The position numbers and the translations under genes are program-made. Positions 28,690 to 36,876 of a stretch of DNA of 64,000 bases are shown here, piece after piece. The notes under the pieces were generated by a model. It worked only from the letters and a program-made list of their open reading frames with translations. It was not told the origin of the DNA and searched no databases. Each line of letters begins with the position of its first letter. Positions within the stretch are counted from its first letter, which is position 1. This DNA is from Azospirillum sp. B21 (GTDB lineage Bacteria > Pseudomonadota > Alphaproteobacteria > Azospirillales > Azospirillaceae): contig NZ_VTTO01000003.1 in NCBI RefSeq assembly GCF_008364825.1, positions 496,001 through 560,000 on the forward strand, written 5' to 3'.

Positions 28690-28817
28690 TCATTCTTCGA
28701 ATGCGCCGCCGCTTTAGGAATCCGCGGCAGTCACTGGCCTTGCGGGCCGAAGGTTTTGCCCTGGAAATATAGCAACTCTCGCAATTGCACACAACGATTC
28801 GGGGCCGAAAAGCCGGC

Positions 28818-30176
28818 TCAACGCCGGCTCAAACGCGCGAATCGCAGCGACAGGATCGTCACCGATACCAGGCTGGCGATCAGGATTCCCTCGAAAAGCC
28901 CATGGGCGCCGTGGCCGAGACCGAAAACGAGGAAGGCCGACACCGGAATCATCACCACCGCGTAGGAGAAGAAATGCAGCGCGGTCGGGACCCAGGCGTC
29001 ATGCCGGCCGCGCAGCGCGTTCGCCATCACCGTCTGCCCGCCGTCGGCGATCAGGATCCAGGCGGCGAAGGCGATCAGCGGCACCACCGCCTCCAGCAGT
29101 TCGGGGTCGTTGGTGTAGATGGCCCCCAGCGCCTCGGGCAGGCTGCGGTAGAGGATGCCGACGCAGGCCAGGATGGCGCTGGTGACGCCGAGGCCGGTCC
29201 AGCCCGCCAGCACCATGTCGCTGCGGTCGCCGCGGCCATAGGCCACGCCCACCCGCACCGCCGTCGCCGACGCCAGCCCGACCGCTGCCATGAAGGGCAG
29301 GGCGGTCAGGTTCAGACCCACCGTGTAGGCGGCCAGCGCCAGGGGGGAGATCATGCCGGCGAACAGGCCGAGCGCCGCGAAGGCGCCGCTTTCAACCCCG
29401 ATGCTGAGCCCGGCGGCATAGCCGAGATGGCGCTGGCGCGCCGCGCCGCTCCACCAGTCGGACACCGGCAGGCGGACCTGCCAGCGGTCATGGTCGCGCA
29501 TCCACCAGACATAGGCGACCAGCCCGAGCCCCATGCCCCAGCGCACGATGGTGGTGGCCCAGGCGGAGCCGACGGCGCCCAAGGGCTCCAGCCCGACATG
29601 CCCCCAAACGAGCGCCCAGGCCAGCGCGGCGTTGACGATGTTGCCGATCACCATGGCGACCATGCCAGGCAGCGGCCGCTTGACGCCCTCCAGGAAGAAG
29701 CCGGTGGTGATGTACAGCATCATGCCGGGTGCCCCGAGGCCGAGCACCGCCAGAACATGTGCGCCGCCCGCCGCCATGTCCCGCGTTTGGCCACCCGCCC
29801 GAAACAGCGGATCGCCCAGCAGGGAGACCAGCGCGAACAGCACGCCCAGAAGCAGCGCGTAGGGAACGGACCGGCGCCATGCCCGCCCGCACTCCGCATC
29901 GTTGCCGGCGCCGAAGGCGTGGGCGGTGATCATCACCGTGCCCATCAGCAGGCCGACGCCGGTGCCGACCATGATGTTGCCCGGCAGATGCGCCAGCCCG
30001 TAATAGGCCAACTCCTGCGCCGAATAGCGGCCGACGATGGCGGTGTCGACCGCCATCATCACCATCAGCCCGGCGCGGGAGACGATGACCGGTGCCGCCA
30101 GCCGCAGCAGCTCGCCGATGTGGGCGGCGAGGCGCGCGCGCAACGGCTCGGGCGTGGGCAGGGTGGCGGTGCTCAT
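28818..30176 (-). CDS. MATE-family efflux transporter
   Basis: A 452-residue inner-membrane exporter with twelve predicted helices in two six-helix bundles. The first bundle starts LLRLAAPVIVSRAGLMVMMAVDTAIVGRYS, the typical MatE opening, and the second starts GYAAGLSIGVESGAFAALGLFAG. Members exchange Na+ or H+ for drugs or metabolites. The ATG at 30176 follows AGG; a further in-frame ATG at 30197 would add seven residues and is the alternative. The gene stands alone between gyrA and the entericidin cluster; its substrate is not apparent. Confidence 0.92.
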   Translation of the reverse strand: MSTATLPTPEPLRARLAAHIGELLRLAAPVIVSRAGLMVMMAVDTAIVGRYSAQELAYYGLAHLPGNIMVGTGVGLLMGTVMITAHAFGAGNDAECGRAWRRSVPYALLLGVLFALVSLLGDPLFRAGGQTRDMAAGGAHVLAVLGLGAPGMMLYITTGFFLEGVKRPLPGMVAMVIGNIVNAALAWALVWGHVGLEPLGAVGSAWATTIVRWGMGLGLVAYVWWMRDHDRWQVRLPVSDWWSGAARQRHLGYAAGLSIGVESGAFAALGLFAGMISPLALAAYTVGLNLTALPFMAAVGLASATAVRVGVAYGRGDRSDMVLAGWTGLGVTSAILACVGILYRSLPEALGAIYTNDPELLEAVVPLIAFAAWILIADGGQTVMANALRGRHDAWVPTALHFFSYAVVMIPVSAFLVFGLGHGAHGLFEGILIASLVSVTILSLRFARLSRR

Positions 30177-30361
30177 GACGGGACCTGTGTCGGGCATTGA
30201 GGGATACGGCCATGGCCGCGCCGCCGGACCGTAGTGGCTGGCCGGAAAGCGGGCAGGCTGCGCAAAAGCCGGTCATCTTGCCCGGTGGGCGTACCGCGTC
30301 AAGACTTTCGGGCGCCTCGAAAGGACCGTTGCATTCCCTGCATGGCCGGAGGGGCTTCCGC

Positions 30362-30386
30362 GGAACCAAGCCGCCGTAGCCCCGTT
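30362..30386 (+). promoter_or_regulatory. EcfG-type general stress promoter
   Basis: GGAAC (30362-30366) and CGTT (30383-30386) stand 16 bases apart, an exact match to the alphaproteobacterial EcfG consensus GGAAC-N16/17-CGTT. It lies 66 bases before the entericidin gene, whose family is a usual member of that regulon. Confidence 0.75.
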
Positions 30387-30451
30387 GTCAGAAACAGAGA
30401 CGAACGACGCCCGGACAACCACTCATCCCCCCTTCACACCGGAGAGACGCC

Positions 30452-30637
30452 ATGCACCACGCCAAGAACCGCCGGCAGCGCGCCACCGCCCGCGCCATCC
30501 CGTTCCCCGCGCGTGAACTGGTGATCCTGACCTTCCTGATGGTGCTGGCGGCAATGCTGACCGGCTGCAACACGGTGGAAGGCGCCGGGCAGGATGTGCA
30601 GGCCGGAGGCCGGGCGATTGAACGGACGGTCGATTGA
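30452..30637 (+). CDS. Entericidin-type small lipoprotein
   Basis: A 61-residue precursor. The signal segment ELVILTFLMVLAAML ends in the lipobox LTGC with Cys39 as the predicted lipid-modified residue. The mature peptide of about 23 residues begins CNTVEGAGQDVQAGGRAIE, matching entericidin A/B (CNT-x-x-G-x-G-x-D-x-x-x-G-G-x-A-I). Such peptides are membrane lipoproteins linked to stationary phase and stress. The N-terminus before the hydrophobic stretch is longer and more basic than usual. GGAGAG precedes the ATG, and a consensus EcfG promoter lies upstream. Confidence 0.92.
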   Translation: MHHAKNRRQRATARAIPFPARELVILTFLMVLAAMLTGCNTVEGAGQDVQAGGRAIERTVD

Positions 30638-30689
30638 GGCGTTATCCCACGGCCGTCCCCAGAGCCATCCCCGACCCAGGAGTTTTCGT

Positions 30690-30878
30690 ATGAGCGATCA
30701 GCAGAAGCCGTCCACCCCCGGCGAAATTCCGCCGCCCTCCAACCCGAACCCGCCGCAGCCGGACCGGCCGACCACACCCGATCCCTATCCGGTGCCCGAC
30801 AACCCCGACGTGCTGCCGGAAATCCCGCCGCCGGCCGACGAGCCGATGCCAGGCATGCCGAACCCGACAACGGCTTGA
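30690..30878 (+). CDS. Small proline-rich protein
   Basis: A 62-residue protein with a strong ribosome site (AGGAG, seven bases before ATG 30690). About a third of its residues are proline, in stretches such as GEIPPPSNPNPPQPDRP and PYPVPDNPDVLPEIPPP. It has no membrane segment or signal peptide and is probably disordered. I do not recognise a family. It lies 52 bases after the entericidin gene and likely shares its EcfG-controlled transcript, suggesting a stress role by context only. Confidence 0.7.
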   Translation: MSDQQKPSTPGEIPPPSNPNPPQPDRPTTPDPYPVPDNPDVLPEIPPPADEPMPGMPNPTTA

Positions 30879-30897
30879 AGGGCGGCGTGAAGGACGT

Positions 30898-30919
30898 GAG
30901 GGGGCGCACTTGCCCCCTC
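30898..30919. terminator. Hairpin between convergent genes
   Basis: GAGGGGGC (30898-30905) pairs perfectly with GCCCCCTC (30912-30919) around GCACTT. No T run follows. It overlaps the last codon of the alpha/beta hydrolase gene and lies just past the proline-rich gene, so it may end the stress transcript. Confidence 0.5.
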
Positions 30920-31724
30920 AATCCACCTCCGCCGTCACCGTCGCCGAGACCCATTGCTCGACCCGCTCGGCGACCGACTGCCAGTCCTGTTCCAGCATCA
31001 TCGCGTGCCCCATTCCCGGCATGAAGACCGGCTGGGTGCATAGCGCCATGGCGGTGGCGATCACCTCCGCGCGCGGGAACAGCAGATCCTCCTCCGCACC
31101 CATCACCATCACCGGCGTTTCGCGCGGCGGCAGCACGGGGAAGGGGATCCAGCCGCCGATGTCCAGCAGGACCCGGCGCGATTCCTCCTGCAGGAACGCC
31201 TCGTACTTGGCGGCCTCGTCGCGCGGCATCTTGTCGGAGAACATGGCCCGGCGGATTGCGTCCGGATCGATGGCCTTCTCGCCGAAGGTGGTCAGCATCG
31301 CCATCTGCTGGAACACATAAGGCGACCGCCAAGCCAGCCCCATGGTCGAGGACCACAGGCCATAGGGCGGGGCGGAAGCCATCAGCACGCCGCCGGCAAA
31401 GCGGCGCTTGGCCAACGCGCGCTGCACCACCATGCCGCCCATGGAATGGCCGATCAGCACCGGCGGCGACGACAGGCCGTCCGCCGCCTGCAGCACGTCG
31501 TCCACATAATCGGCGATGCCGAACTCATGCAGACGGTCGCGCCCCTCGCTGTTGCCATGGCCGCGCAGGGAGACGGCATGCGCCTCCCACCCGCGCGCGG
31601 CGAACCAGGGCAGGAACTTGGCATCCCAGATCCAGGCGCCGCTGAAGGCACCATGGACGAACAGGAGCGGCGGCGCCTTAGGCGTTCCGGTGGGACGGCG
31701 GCTGATGATTTCCAGGCTGGGCAT
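30918..31724 (-). CDS. Alpha/beta hydrolase
   Basis: A 268-residue hydrolase of the lysophospholipase-like group. LLFVHGAFSGAWIWD carries the oxyanion HG, SLRGHGNSEG follows, and the nucleophile elbow is GHSMGGM. The acid lies near MVMGAEEDLLFP and the base His in GMGHAMMLEQDW. The ATG at 31724 gives the natural N-terminus MPSLEIISRRPTG; an open frame extends further upstream but overlaps the divergent cupin promoter. No substrate can be named. It has no signal peptide, so the enzyme is cytoplasmic. Confidence 0.9.
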   Translation of the reverse strand: MPSLEIISRRPTGTPKAPPLLFVHGAFSGAWIWDAKFLPWFAARGWEAHAVSLRGHGNSEGRDRLHEFGIADYVDDVLQAADGLSSPPVLIGHSMGGMVVQRALAKRRFAGGVLMASAPPYGLWSSTMGLAWRSPYVFQQMAMLTTFGEKAIDPDAIRRAMFSDKMPRDEAAKYEAFLQEESRRVLLDIGGWIPFPVLPPRETPVMVMGAEEDLLFPRAEVIATAMALCTQPVFMPGMGHAMMLEQDWQSVAERVEQWVSATVTAEVD

Positions 31725-31813
31725 CGGATCGCAGGTTGTGATTTCGCAGTGCGATAAGCATGGTGGGCGAGGGGGCGCCTGTCCAGCCGCGGCCCCTTCA
31801 ACCCTGATCCGCA

Positions 31814-31831
31814 CCCCTGATCCGTCAGGGG
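31814..31831. repeat. Short inverted repeat upstream of the cupin-cob operon
   Basis: CCCCTGA (31814-31820) and TCAGGGG (31825-31831) form a 7-bp stem with loop TCCG, 73 bases before the cupin start. It may be part of a leader or an operator. I looked for cobalamin riboswitch landmarks here and saw none. Confidence 0.45.
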
Positions 31832-31903
31832 ACTTGCACAGTTTGACGGCGCCGGTTCGGTTTGCGACAGTCCGGACCCGCAAAGCCAATCCGGAGACCG
31901 CCC

Positions 31904-32365
31904 GTGCCGAATCCGCCGGTCATCGATCCAGCCACTCTGACCGCCGAAACCGGCGCTACCGACTACCCGCAGCCCTTCCGGGCGCAGGTGGCCGGGCGGC
32001 ACCGGGTTGCGCTTGGCGATCCGCTGGGGCTCACCAATTTCGGCGTCAACCTGACCCGGCTGGAACCCGGCGCGTCGTCGGCTCTGCGCCACTGGCACAG
32101 CCGTCAGGACGAGTTCGTCTATGTGGTGGAGGGCGAGCTGACCCTGGTCACCGGCGCGGGCGAGACCGTGTTGACCGCCGGCATGTGCGCCGGTTTCCCG
32201 CATGGCGTCGCCGATGGGCATCGCCTGATCAACCGCAGCAGCCGGCCGGCAAGCTACCTGGAAGTCGGCGACCGCAGCGGCGGCGATGAGATCGACTATT
32301 CCGACGAGGACATGGTCTGGCGCGACGGCGCCTATCACCACCGCGACGGGACGCCTTGGGAATGA
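31904..32365 (+). CDS. Cupin-domain protein heading the cobalamin operon
   Basis: A 153-residue single-domain cupin. Motif 1 is HWHSRQDEFVYVVEGE with two His and one Glu as metal ligands. Motif 2 is GMCAGFPHGVADGHRLINRS, so a bound metal is likely. The GTG at 31904 follows GGAG with good spacing. Its stop overlaps the cobU start codon by four bases, implying coupled translation. Such cupins are often sugar-isomerase-like or metal-binding proteins of unknown reaction; a role in corrinoid metabolism is inferred from the operon alone. Confidence 0.85.
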   Translation: MPNPPVIDPATLTAETGATDYPQPFRAQVAGRHRVALGDPLGLTNFGVNLTRLEPGASSALRHWHSRQDEFVYVVEGELTLVTGAGETVLTAGMCAGFPHGVADGHRLINRSSRPASYLEVGDRSGGDEIDYSDEDMVWRDGAYHHRDGTPWE

Positions 32366-32901
32366 CGGCCGCCGGCCTGAGTTTGGACCTGACCCTCGTG
32401 CTTGGCGGCGCCCGCTCCGGCAAGAGCCGCTATGCCGAGGGGCTGGTGACCGCGCTGGGCGGTCCGCGCGTCTACATCGCCACCTCGCAAATCTGGGACG
32501 AGGAGATGGAGGAGCGGGTGGCCAAGCATCGCGACGACCGCGGCCCGGACTGGACGACGGTGGAGGAGCCGCGGGACCTGACCGGTGCGCTCCGCCGCCA
32601 CGCTGCCGACGGCACCGGCGTGCTGGTCGATTGCCTGACCCTGTGGCTGACCAACCTGATGATGGCGGAGGCCGACATCGGGGCGGAGTCCGCGGCGCTG
32701 GTGGACATGCTGCCAGCTCTGCCGGGCCGGGTGGTCCTGGTCTCCAACGAGGTCGGGCTCGGCATCGTGCCTGACAACGCGCTGGCGCGCCGCTTCCGCG
32801 ACCATGCCGGCCGCCTGCACCAATCAATCGCGGCCGTGGCGCCGCGCGTCGTGCTGACCGTCGCCGGTCTGCCGATGTTCGTGAAGGGAACCCCCGCATG
32901 A
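32362..32901 (+). CDS. cobU: Adenosylcobinamide kinase / GTP:adenosylcobinamide-phosphate guanylyltransferase
   Basis: A 179-residue bifunctional enzyme (CobU or CobP) that phosphorylates adenosylcobinamide and transfers GMP to it in nucleotide-loop assembly of vitamin B12. P-loop GGARSGKSRYAE lies at residues 15-22, and YIATSQIWDEEMEERVAKHRDDR carries the guanylylated His near residue 56. LVDCLTLWLTNLM and VSNEVGLGIVPDN are family signatures. The ATG overlaps the cupin stop, and its own stop overlaps the cobO start, both by four bases. Confidence 0.95.
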   Translation: MTAAGLSLDLTLVLGGARSGKSRYAEGLVTALGGPRVYIATSQIWDEEMEERVAKHRDDRGPDWTTVEEPRDLTGALRRHAADGTGVLVDCLTLWLTNLMMAEADIGAESAALVDMLPALPGRVVLVSNEVGLGIVPDNALARRFRDHAGRLHQSIAAVAPRVVLTVAGLPMFVKGTPA

Positions 32902-33521
32902 CCGACAACACTGTCGATACCGATGACCTGAACCGCCGCCATGCCGAAAAGATGAAGCGGCGCAAGGCGCTGCAGGAGCGGGCGCTCGCCTCCAAGACGG
33001 TGGAGAAGGGACTGCTGATGGTCCACACCGGCAAGGGCAAGGGCAAGTCGACCGCCGCCTTCGGCCTGATGATGCGCGCCGTCGGCCACGGCATGCGCGT
33101 GGGCATGGTGCAGTTCGTCAAGGGCGCCTGGTCCACCGGCGAGACGGTGGCGCTTGAACGTTTCGAGGATCTGGTCGATTTCCACACGATGGGCGAGGGC
33201 TTCACCTGGGACACCCAGGACCGCGCCCGCGACATCGCCGCCGCCGAGGCCGCCTGGGCCAAGGCGAAGGAACTGATGGCCGACCCGCGCTATCGCCTGA
33301 TCGTGCTGGACGAGCTGAACATCGTGCTGCGCATGGATTATCTGCCGCTGGAGGAGGTGCTGGCGACCCTGGCCGCCCGGCGGCCGGATCTGCATGTCTG
33401 CATCACCGGCCGCAACGCCAAGCCGGAACTGATCGCCGCCGCCGACCTCGTCACCGAGATGACGCTGGTCAAGCACCCGTTCGAGGCCGGGGTGAAGGCC
33501 CAGGCCGGCATCGAGTTCTAA
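32898..33521 (+). CDS. cobO: Corrinoid adenosyltransferase
   Basis: A 207-residue CobA/CobO/BtuR enzyme that adds the 5'-deoxyadenosyl group from ATP to Co(I) corrinoids. The P-loop [12 protein letters not shown] lies at residues 43-54. [14 protein letters not shown] and [20 protein letters not shown] are typical of the family, and the last part holds the [20 protein letters not shown] segment. It has the extended basic N-terminus ([17 protein letters not shown]) seen in alphaproteobacterial members. It ends four bases before cobQ. Confidence 0.95.
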   Translation: MTDNTVDTDDLNRRHAEKMKRRKALQERALASKTVEKGLLMVHTGKGKGKSTAAFGLMMRAVGHGMRVGMVQFVKGAWSTGETVALERFEDLVDFHTMGEGFTWDTQDRARDIAAAEAAWAKAKELMADPRYRLIVLDELNIVLRMDYLPLEEVLATLAARRPDLHVCITGRNAKPELIAAADLVTEMTLVKHPFEAGVKAQAGIEF

Positions 33522-33525
33522 AGCC

Positions 33526-34989
33526 ATGCCATCGCGCGCGATCATGCTGCAGGGCACCGGCTCCGACGTCGGCAAGTCGCTGCTGGTGGCGGGACTGTGC
33601 CGGGCGCTGGTGCGGCGCGGGCTGACCGTCCGGCCGTTCAAGCCGCAGAACATGTCCAACAACGCCGCGGTGACGGCCGACGGCGGCGAAATCGGACGGG
33701 CGCAGGCGCTGCAGGCGCGGGCCTGCGGCGTGGCGCCCAGCGTCCACATGAACCCGGTGCTGCTGAAGCCGCAGTCGGACATCGGCTCCCAGGTGGTGGT
33801 GCGCGGCGTGGTGGTGGGCACCGCACGCGCCGCCGACTATCAGGCGCGCAAGCGCGAACTGCTGGGCACCGTCCTGGACAGCTTCGAGCGGCTCCGCGCC
33901 GAGGCCGACATCGTGGTGGTGGAGGGCGCCGGCAGCCCGGCAGAGGTCAATCTTCGGGCTGGCGACATCGCCAACATGGGCTTCGCCACCGCCGCCGACG
34001 TGCCGGTTCTGCTGGTCGGCGACATAGACCGCGGTGGGGTGATCGCCAGTCTGGTGGGCACCCACGCACTTCTACCGAAATCTGAGCAGGAGCGGATCAA
34101 GGGCTTTCTCATCAACAAGTTCCGCGGCGATGTTCGCCTGTTCGATGAAGGGCTGCGGATCATCGAAAGCCACACGGGCTGGCGCGGGTTCGGCGTGGTG
34201 CCCTGGCTGAAGGAGGCGGCGACCCTGCCGGCGGAGGATGCCGTTGCGCTCGACCGGCCGCGGGCTGCGGGTGATGGAGCGTTGCGCGTGGCCGTGCCGA
34301 TGCTGTCGCGGATCGCCAACTTCGACGATTTCGATCCGCTGGCGCAGGAGCCCGGCGTCGCCCTGGCCATGGTACGCCCGGGCCAGCCGCTGCCGGGCGA
34401 TGCCGATCTGGTGATCCTGCCCGGCACCAAGGCGACCATCGCCGATCTTGCCTTCCTGCGGGCGCAGGGCTGGGACATCGACCTTCTGGCCCATTGGCGG
34501 CGCGGCGGCCGCGTGCTGGGGATCTGCGGCGGCTATCAGATGCTGGGGCGGCGGATCGCCGATCCGGACGGCATCGAAGGCCCGCCGGGCGAGGCCGCGG
34601 GGCTTGGCCTGCTGGATGTCGAGACGGTGCTGAAAGGCCCGAAGGTGCTGGAGGAAGCCCGCGGGCGTGAGCGCCGCACCGGCGCGGCGGTGGCGGGCTA
34701 CGAGATGCACATGGGCCGGACCGAAGGACCGGACCGGGCACGGCCGATGCTGGAGCTTGCGGGCGGCGTGACGGACGGCGCGGAGTCGGCCGACGGGCGC
34801 GTCGCCGGCTGCTACCTGCACGGGCTTTTCGGCGGCGACGGCTTTCGCGCGGCGTATCTGCAGGCGATGGGCGGCGGGTCGGAGCTGGCCTATGGGGTGG
34901 CCGTGGAGCGGGCACTCGACGCGGTCGCGGATCGGCTGGAGAGCGTGGTGGATGTGGACGGGCTACTGGCGGTGGCGGAGAGGGCGTAA
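33526..34989 (+). CDS. cobQ: Cobyric acid synthase
   Basis: A 487-residue glutamine-dependent amidase that amidates four side chains of adenosylcobyrinic acid a,c-diamide. The N-terminal synthetase domain opens [20 protein letters not shown] and contains [22 protein letters not shown]. The C-terminal glutaminase-like domain has Cys334 in [13 protein letters not shown] and a late His in [12 protein letters not shown]. It closes the cupin-cobU-cobO-cobQ operon; other cob genes must be elsewhere. The end of the gene is followed by a palindromic repeat. Confidence 0.96.
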   Translation: MPSRAIMLQGTGSDVGKSLLVAGLCRALVRRGLTVRPFKPQNMSNNAAVTADGGEIGRAQALQARACGVAPSVHMNPVLLKPQSDIGSQVVVRGVVVGTARAADYQARKRELLGTVLDSFERLRAEADIVVVEGAGSPAEVNLRAGDIANMGFATAADVPVLLVGDIDRGGVIASLVGTHALLPKSEQERIKGFLINKFRGDVRLFDEGLRIIESHTGWRGFGVVPWLKEAATLPAEDAVALDRPRAAGDGALRVAVPMLSRIANFDDFDPLAQEPGVALAMVRPGQPLPGDADLVILPGTKATIADLAFLRAQGWDIDLLAHWRRGGRVLGICGGYQMLGRRIADPDGIEGPPGEAAGLGLLDVETVLKGPKVLEEARGRERRTGAAVAGYEMHMGRTEGPDRARPMLELAGGVTDGAESADGRVAGCYLHGLFGGDGFRAAYLQAMGGGSELAYGVAVERALDAVADRLESVVDVDGLLAVAERA

Positions 34990-34996
34990 GGAAGGC

Positions 34997-35133
34997 GTTA
35001 GACCCCCATCCCACCCAAGCCCTCGGCCGGCCAAAGGCCGGTCCGATCGCAGGGGAGGGATTGAAGCTTTGTCGGCGTATGGCGGCAGTCTCCTCCCCCG
35101 ACTGGCGGAGAGGATTAAGGTGGGGGGTCTAAC
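34997..35133. repeat. Long inverted repeat with GTTAGACCCCC ends
   Basis: The element opens with GTTAGACCCCC (34997-35007) and closes with GGGGGGTCTAAC (35122-35133), the same sequence inverted. In between are smaller palindromes such as GGCCGGCC and CTCCTCCCCCG/CGGAGAGG. It fills the gap between the convergent cobQ and aldo/keto reductase genes and codes for nothing. The left end is repeated after glgP (63710) and in part after pyrG (13993). Confidence 0.82.
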
Positions 35134-35150
35134 TCCGCGTTAGACGTGTG

Positions 35151-36134
35151 CTACACATTCACCCCCCGCATCCCCTCCGCCGTATAGCGGTCGCCTGCCG
35201 CCACGCCCGGCGGCAGAGCATCACTCAGCGCCTTCACCTCCGCATCGGTCAACGTCACCGCGGCGGCGCCGACATTCTCCTCCAGATACTTGATCCGCTT
35301 GGTCCCCGGGATCGGCAGGATCTCCGGTCCCTGTGCCAGCAGCCACGCCAGCGCCACTTGCCCCGGCGTGCAGCCCTTCTGCGCCGCCAGGGCCTTCACC
35401 TGCTCGACCAGGGCCAGATTGCGGTCGAAGTTATCCCCGGCGAACCGCGGTGCGATTCGGCGGAAGTCGTTTTCGGCGAACTGATCGGGGCTGCTGACGG
35501 CACCGGTCAGCATGCCGCGGCCCAGCGGGGCATAGGCGACCAGCGAGATGCCCAACTCCCGGCAGGCCGGCAGAACCGCATCCTCCATGTCGCGGGTCCA
35601 CAGCGAGTACTCGCTCTGTACGGCGGCGATCGGGTGGACGGTATGAGCACGGCGCAGGGTGGCGGCCGACACCTCCGACAGGCCGAGCGCGCGGACCTTG
35701 CCGGCCTTCACGAGATCGGCCATGGCGCCGACCGTCTCCTCCACCGGGATGTCCGGGTTCAGGCGGTGGGCGTAATAGAGGTCGATGGCCTCAACCCCCA
35801 GCCGCTTCAGCGAAGCGTCGCAGGCCTGCGCCACATAGGCCGGGCTGGTGTCGATGCGGCGGGCGTATTCGCCGGGTTGGCGGACGATGCCGAACTTCGT
35901 GGCAATCACCACCCGGTCGCGCTTGCCGGCCAGGAAGCGGGCCAGAAGCGACTCGTTGTGGCCGCCGCCGTACATGTCGGCGGTGTCGTAATGGGTGACG
36001 CCAAGCTCGAACGCCCGCTCCAGCGTGGCGAGCGACTGGGCGTCGTCGGTCGGTCCGTAGAACTCCGACATGCCCATGCAGCCCAGGCCGATTTCGGAAA
36101 CCGAGAGAATGCTGCCGATGTTGCGCTGTTTCAT
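35151..36134 (-). CDS. Aldo/keto reductase
   Basis: A 327-residue NADPH-dependent TIM-barrel oxidoreductase of the AKR superfamily (AKR13-like). The catalytic tetrad is Asp50 and Tyr55 in HYDTADMYG, Lys80 in IATKFG and His123 in [10 protein letters not shown]-terminal [17 protein letters not shown] binds the cofactor phosphate. It is transcribed away from a TetR regulator 121 bases off, with a palindrome between them, so it is probably the target of that repressor. It likely detoxifies reactive aldehydes or quinones; the real substrate is not visible. Confidence 0.94.
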   Translation of the reverse strand: MKQRNIGSILSVSEIGLGCMGMSEFYGPTDDAQSLATLERAFELGVTHYDTADMYGGGHNESLLARFLAGKRDRVVIATKFGIVRQPGEYARRIDTSPAYVAQACDASLKRLGVEAIDLYYAHRLNPDIPVEETVGAMADLVKAGKVRALGLSEVSAATLRRAHTVHPIAAVQSEYSLWTRDMEDAVLPACRELGISLVAYAPLGRGMLTGAVSSPDQFAENDFRRIAPRFAGDNFDRNLALVEQVKALAAQKGCTPGQVALAWLLAQGPEILPIPGTKRIKYLEENVGAAAVTLTDAEVKALSDALPPGVAAGDRYTAEGMRGVNV

Positions 36135-36193
36135 CGCTTTACCCCTCCCGTGCCGCGGCCGGGCGGATTACCCTGGGAGCCTGCGGCAGCAAA

Positions 36194-36214
36194 TACACTA
36201 CACGGTGCAGTGTA
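36194..36214. promoter_or_regulatory. Probable TetR operator between divergent genes
   Basis: TACACT (36194-36199) and AGTGTA (36209-36214) form an inverted repeat with nine bases between, itself near-symmetric (ACACGGTGC). Its size and place, between the start of the reductase gene and that of tetR, fit a TetR-family operator controlling both. Confidence 0.68.
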
Positions 36215-36255
36215 CTTGGTGACCGGTGAATGTCAATGTCTCGGGAGGGGATGCT

Positions 36256-36876
36256 GTGCGCGGTTCGGCGAAGCGGGATGCGGTGGTGGAGGCGGCGACC
36301 CGTGCCTTCCTGACCCATGGGTACGAGGCGTCTTCGATGGACGCAATCGCCGCCGACGCCAACGTGTCCAAGCGCACCGTCTACAATCATTTCCCAGGCA
36401 AGCGCGAGCTGTTCCAGGCCGTCGTCTCCGGCCTGTATGAGGGGTTCCACAGTGACGGCGACCAGACCCTTCGCCACGACCAGCCGCCGGAGCAGGCGCT
36501 TCCCGCCTTCCTCCGGTCGCTGCTGGTGCATATGGGCCGCCCGGTGGTGCGCGGGCTGCTGCGCCTCGTCATCGCCGAGCATCAGCGCTTTCCCGAGCTG
36601 TCGCAGATTTACCTAGAGGGTGGGAAGGGGCAGGCCTATGCGCTGCTCGACGACTATATCGCCGCCCAGCATGCGCGCGGGCGGCTGAACGCCCCCGATC
36701 CGCATGTGGCGGCGACCCAGTTGATGGGCGGGCTGAAGGAGGTGCTGTTCTGGCCGACCATGCTGGGACTGCCGGTCACCGCTGATCCGGAGCGGGTGAT
36801 CGCCGAGTCGGTGGCGGCGCTGGTGCGGGCCTACGGCACGGCGCCGGTCAGCGGTCGCGAAGGTCCGACGGGTTGA
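36256..36876 (+). CDS. TetR-family regulator, AefR-like
   Basis: A 206-residue repressor. The N-terminal helix-turn-helix runs FLTHGYEASSMDAIAADANVSKRTVYNHFPGKRELF, the classic TetR signature. The C-terminal ligand domain, with VIAEHQRFPELSQIYLEGG, resembles AefR-type (TetR_C_7) members. The GTG at 36256 follows GGGAGG with good spacing and is preferred to the GTG at 36226, which has none. The 3' end overlaps the convergent AraC gene by 29 bases. It probably represses itself and the divergent reductase. Confidence 0.92.
   Translation: MRGSAKRDAVVEAATRAFLTHGYEASSMDAIAADANVSKRTVYNHFPGKRELFQAVVSGLYEGFHSDGDQTLRHDQPPEQALPAFLRSLLVHMGRPVVRGLLRLVIAEHQRFPELSQIYLEGGKGQAYALLDDYIAAQHARGRLNAPDPHVAATQLMGGLKEVLFWPTMLGLPVTADPERVIAESVAALVRAYGTAPVSGREGPTG

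Noticed and set aside
26458..28965. 835-codon plus-strand frame antisense to gyrA
   Set aside because: Codon-bias shadow of gyrA, with no domain similarity and no ribosome site.
31725..31903. Cobalamin riboswitch upstream of the cupin-cob operon
   Set aside because: Only a short CCCCTGA/TCAGGGG hairpin is seen. The conserved B12-box and core junction sequences were not found.
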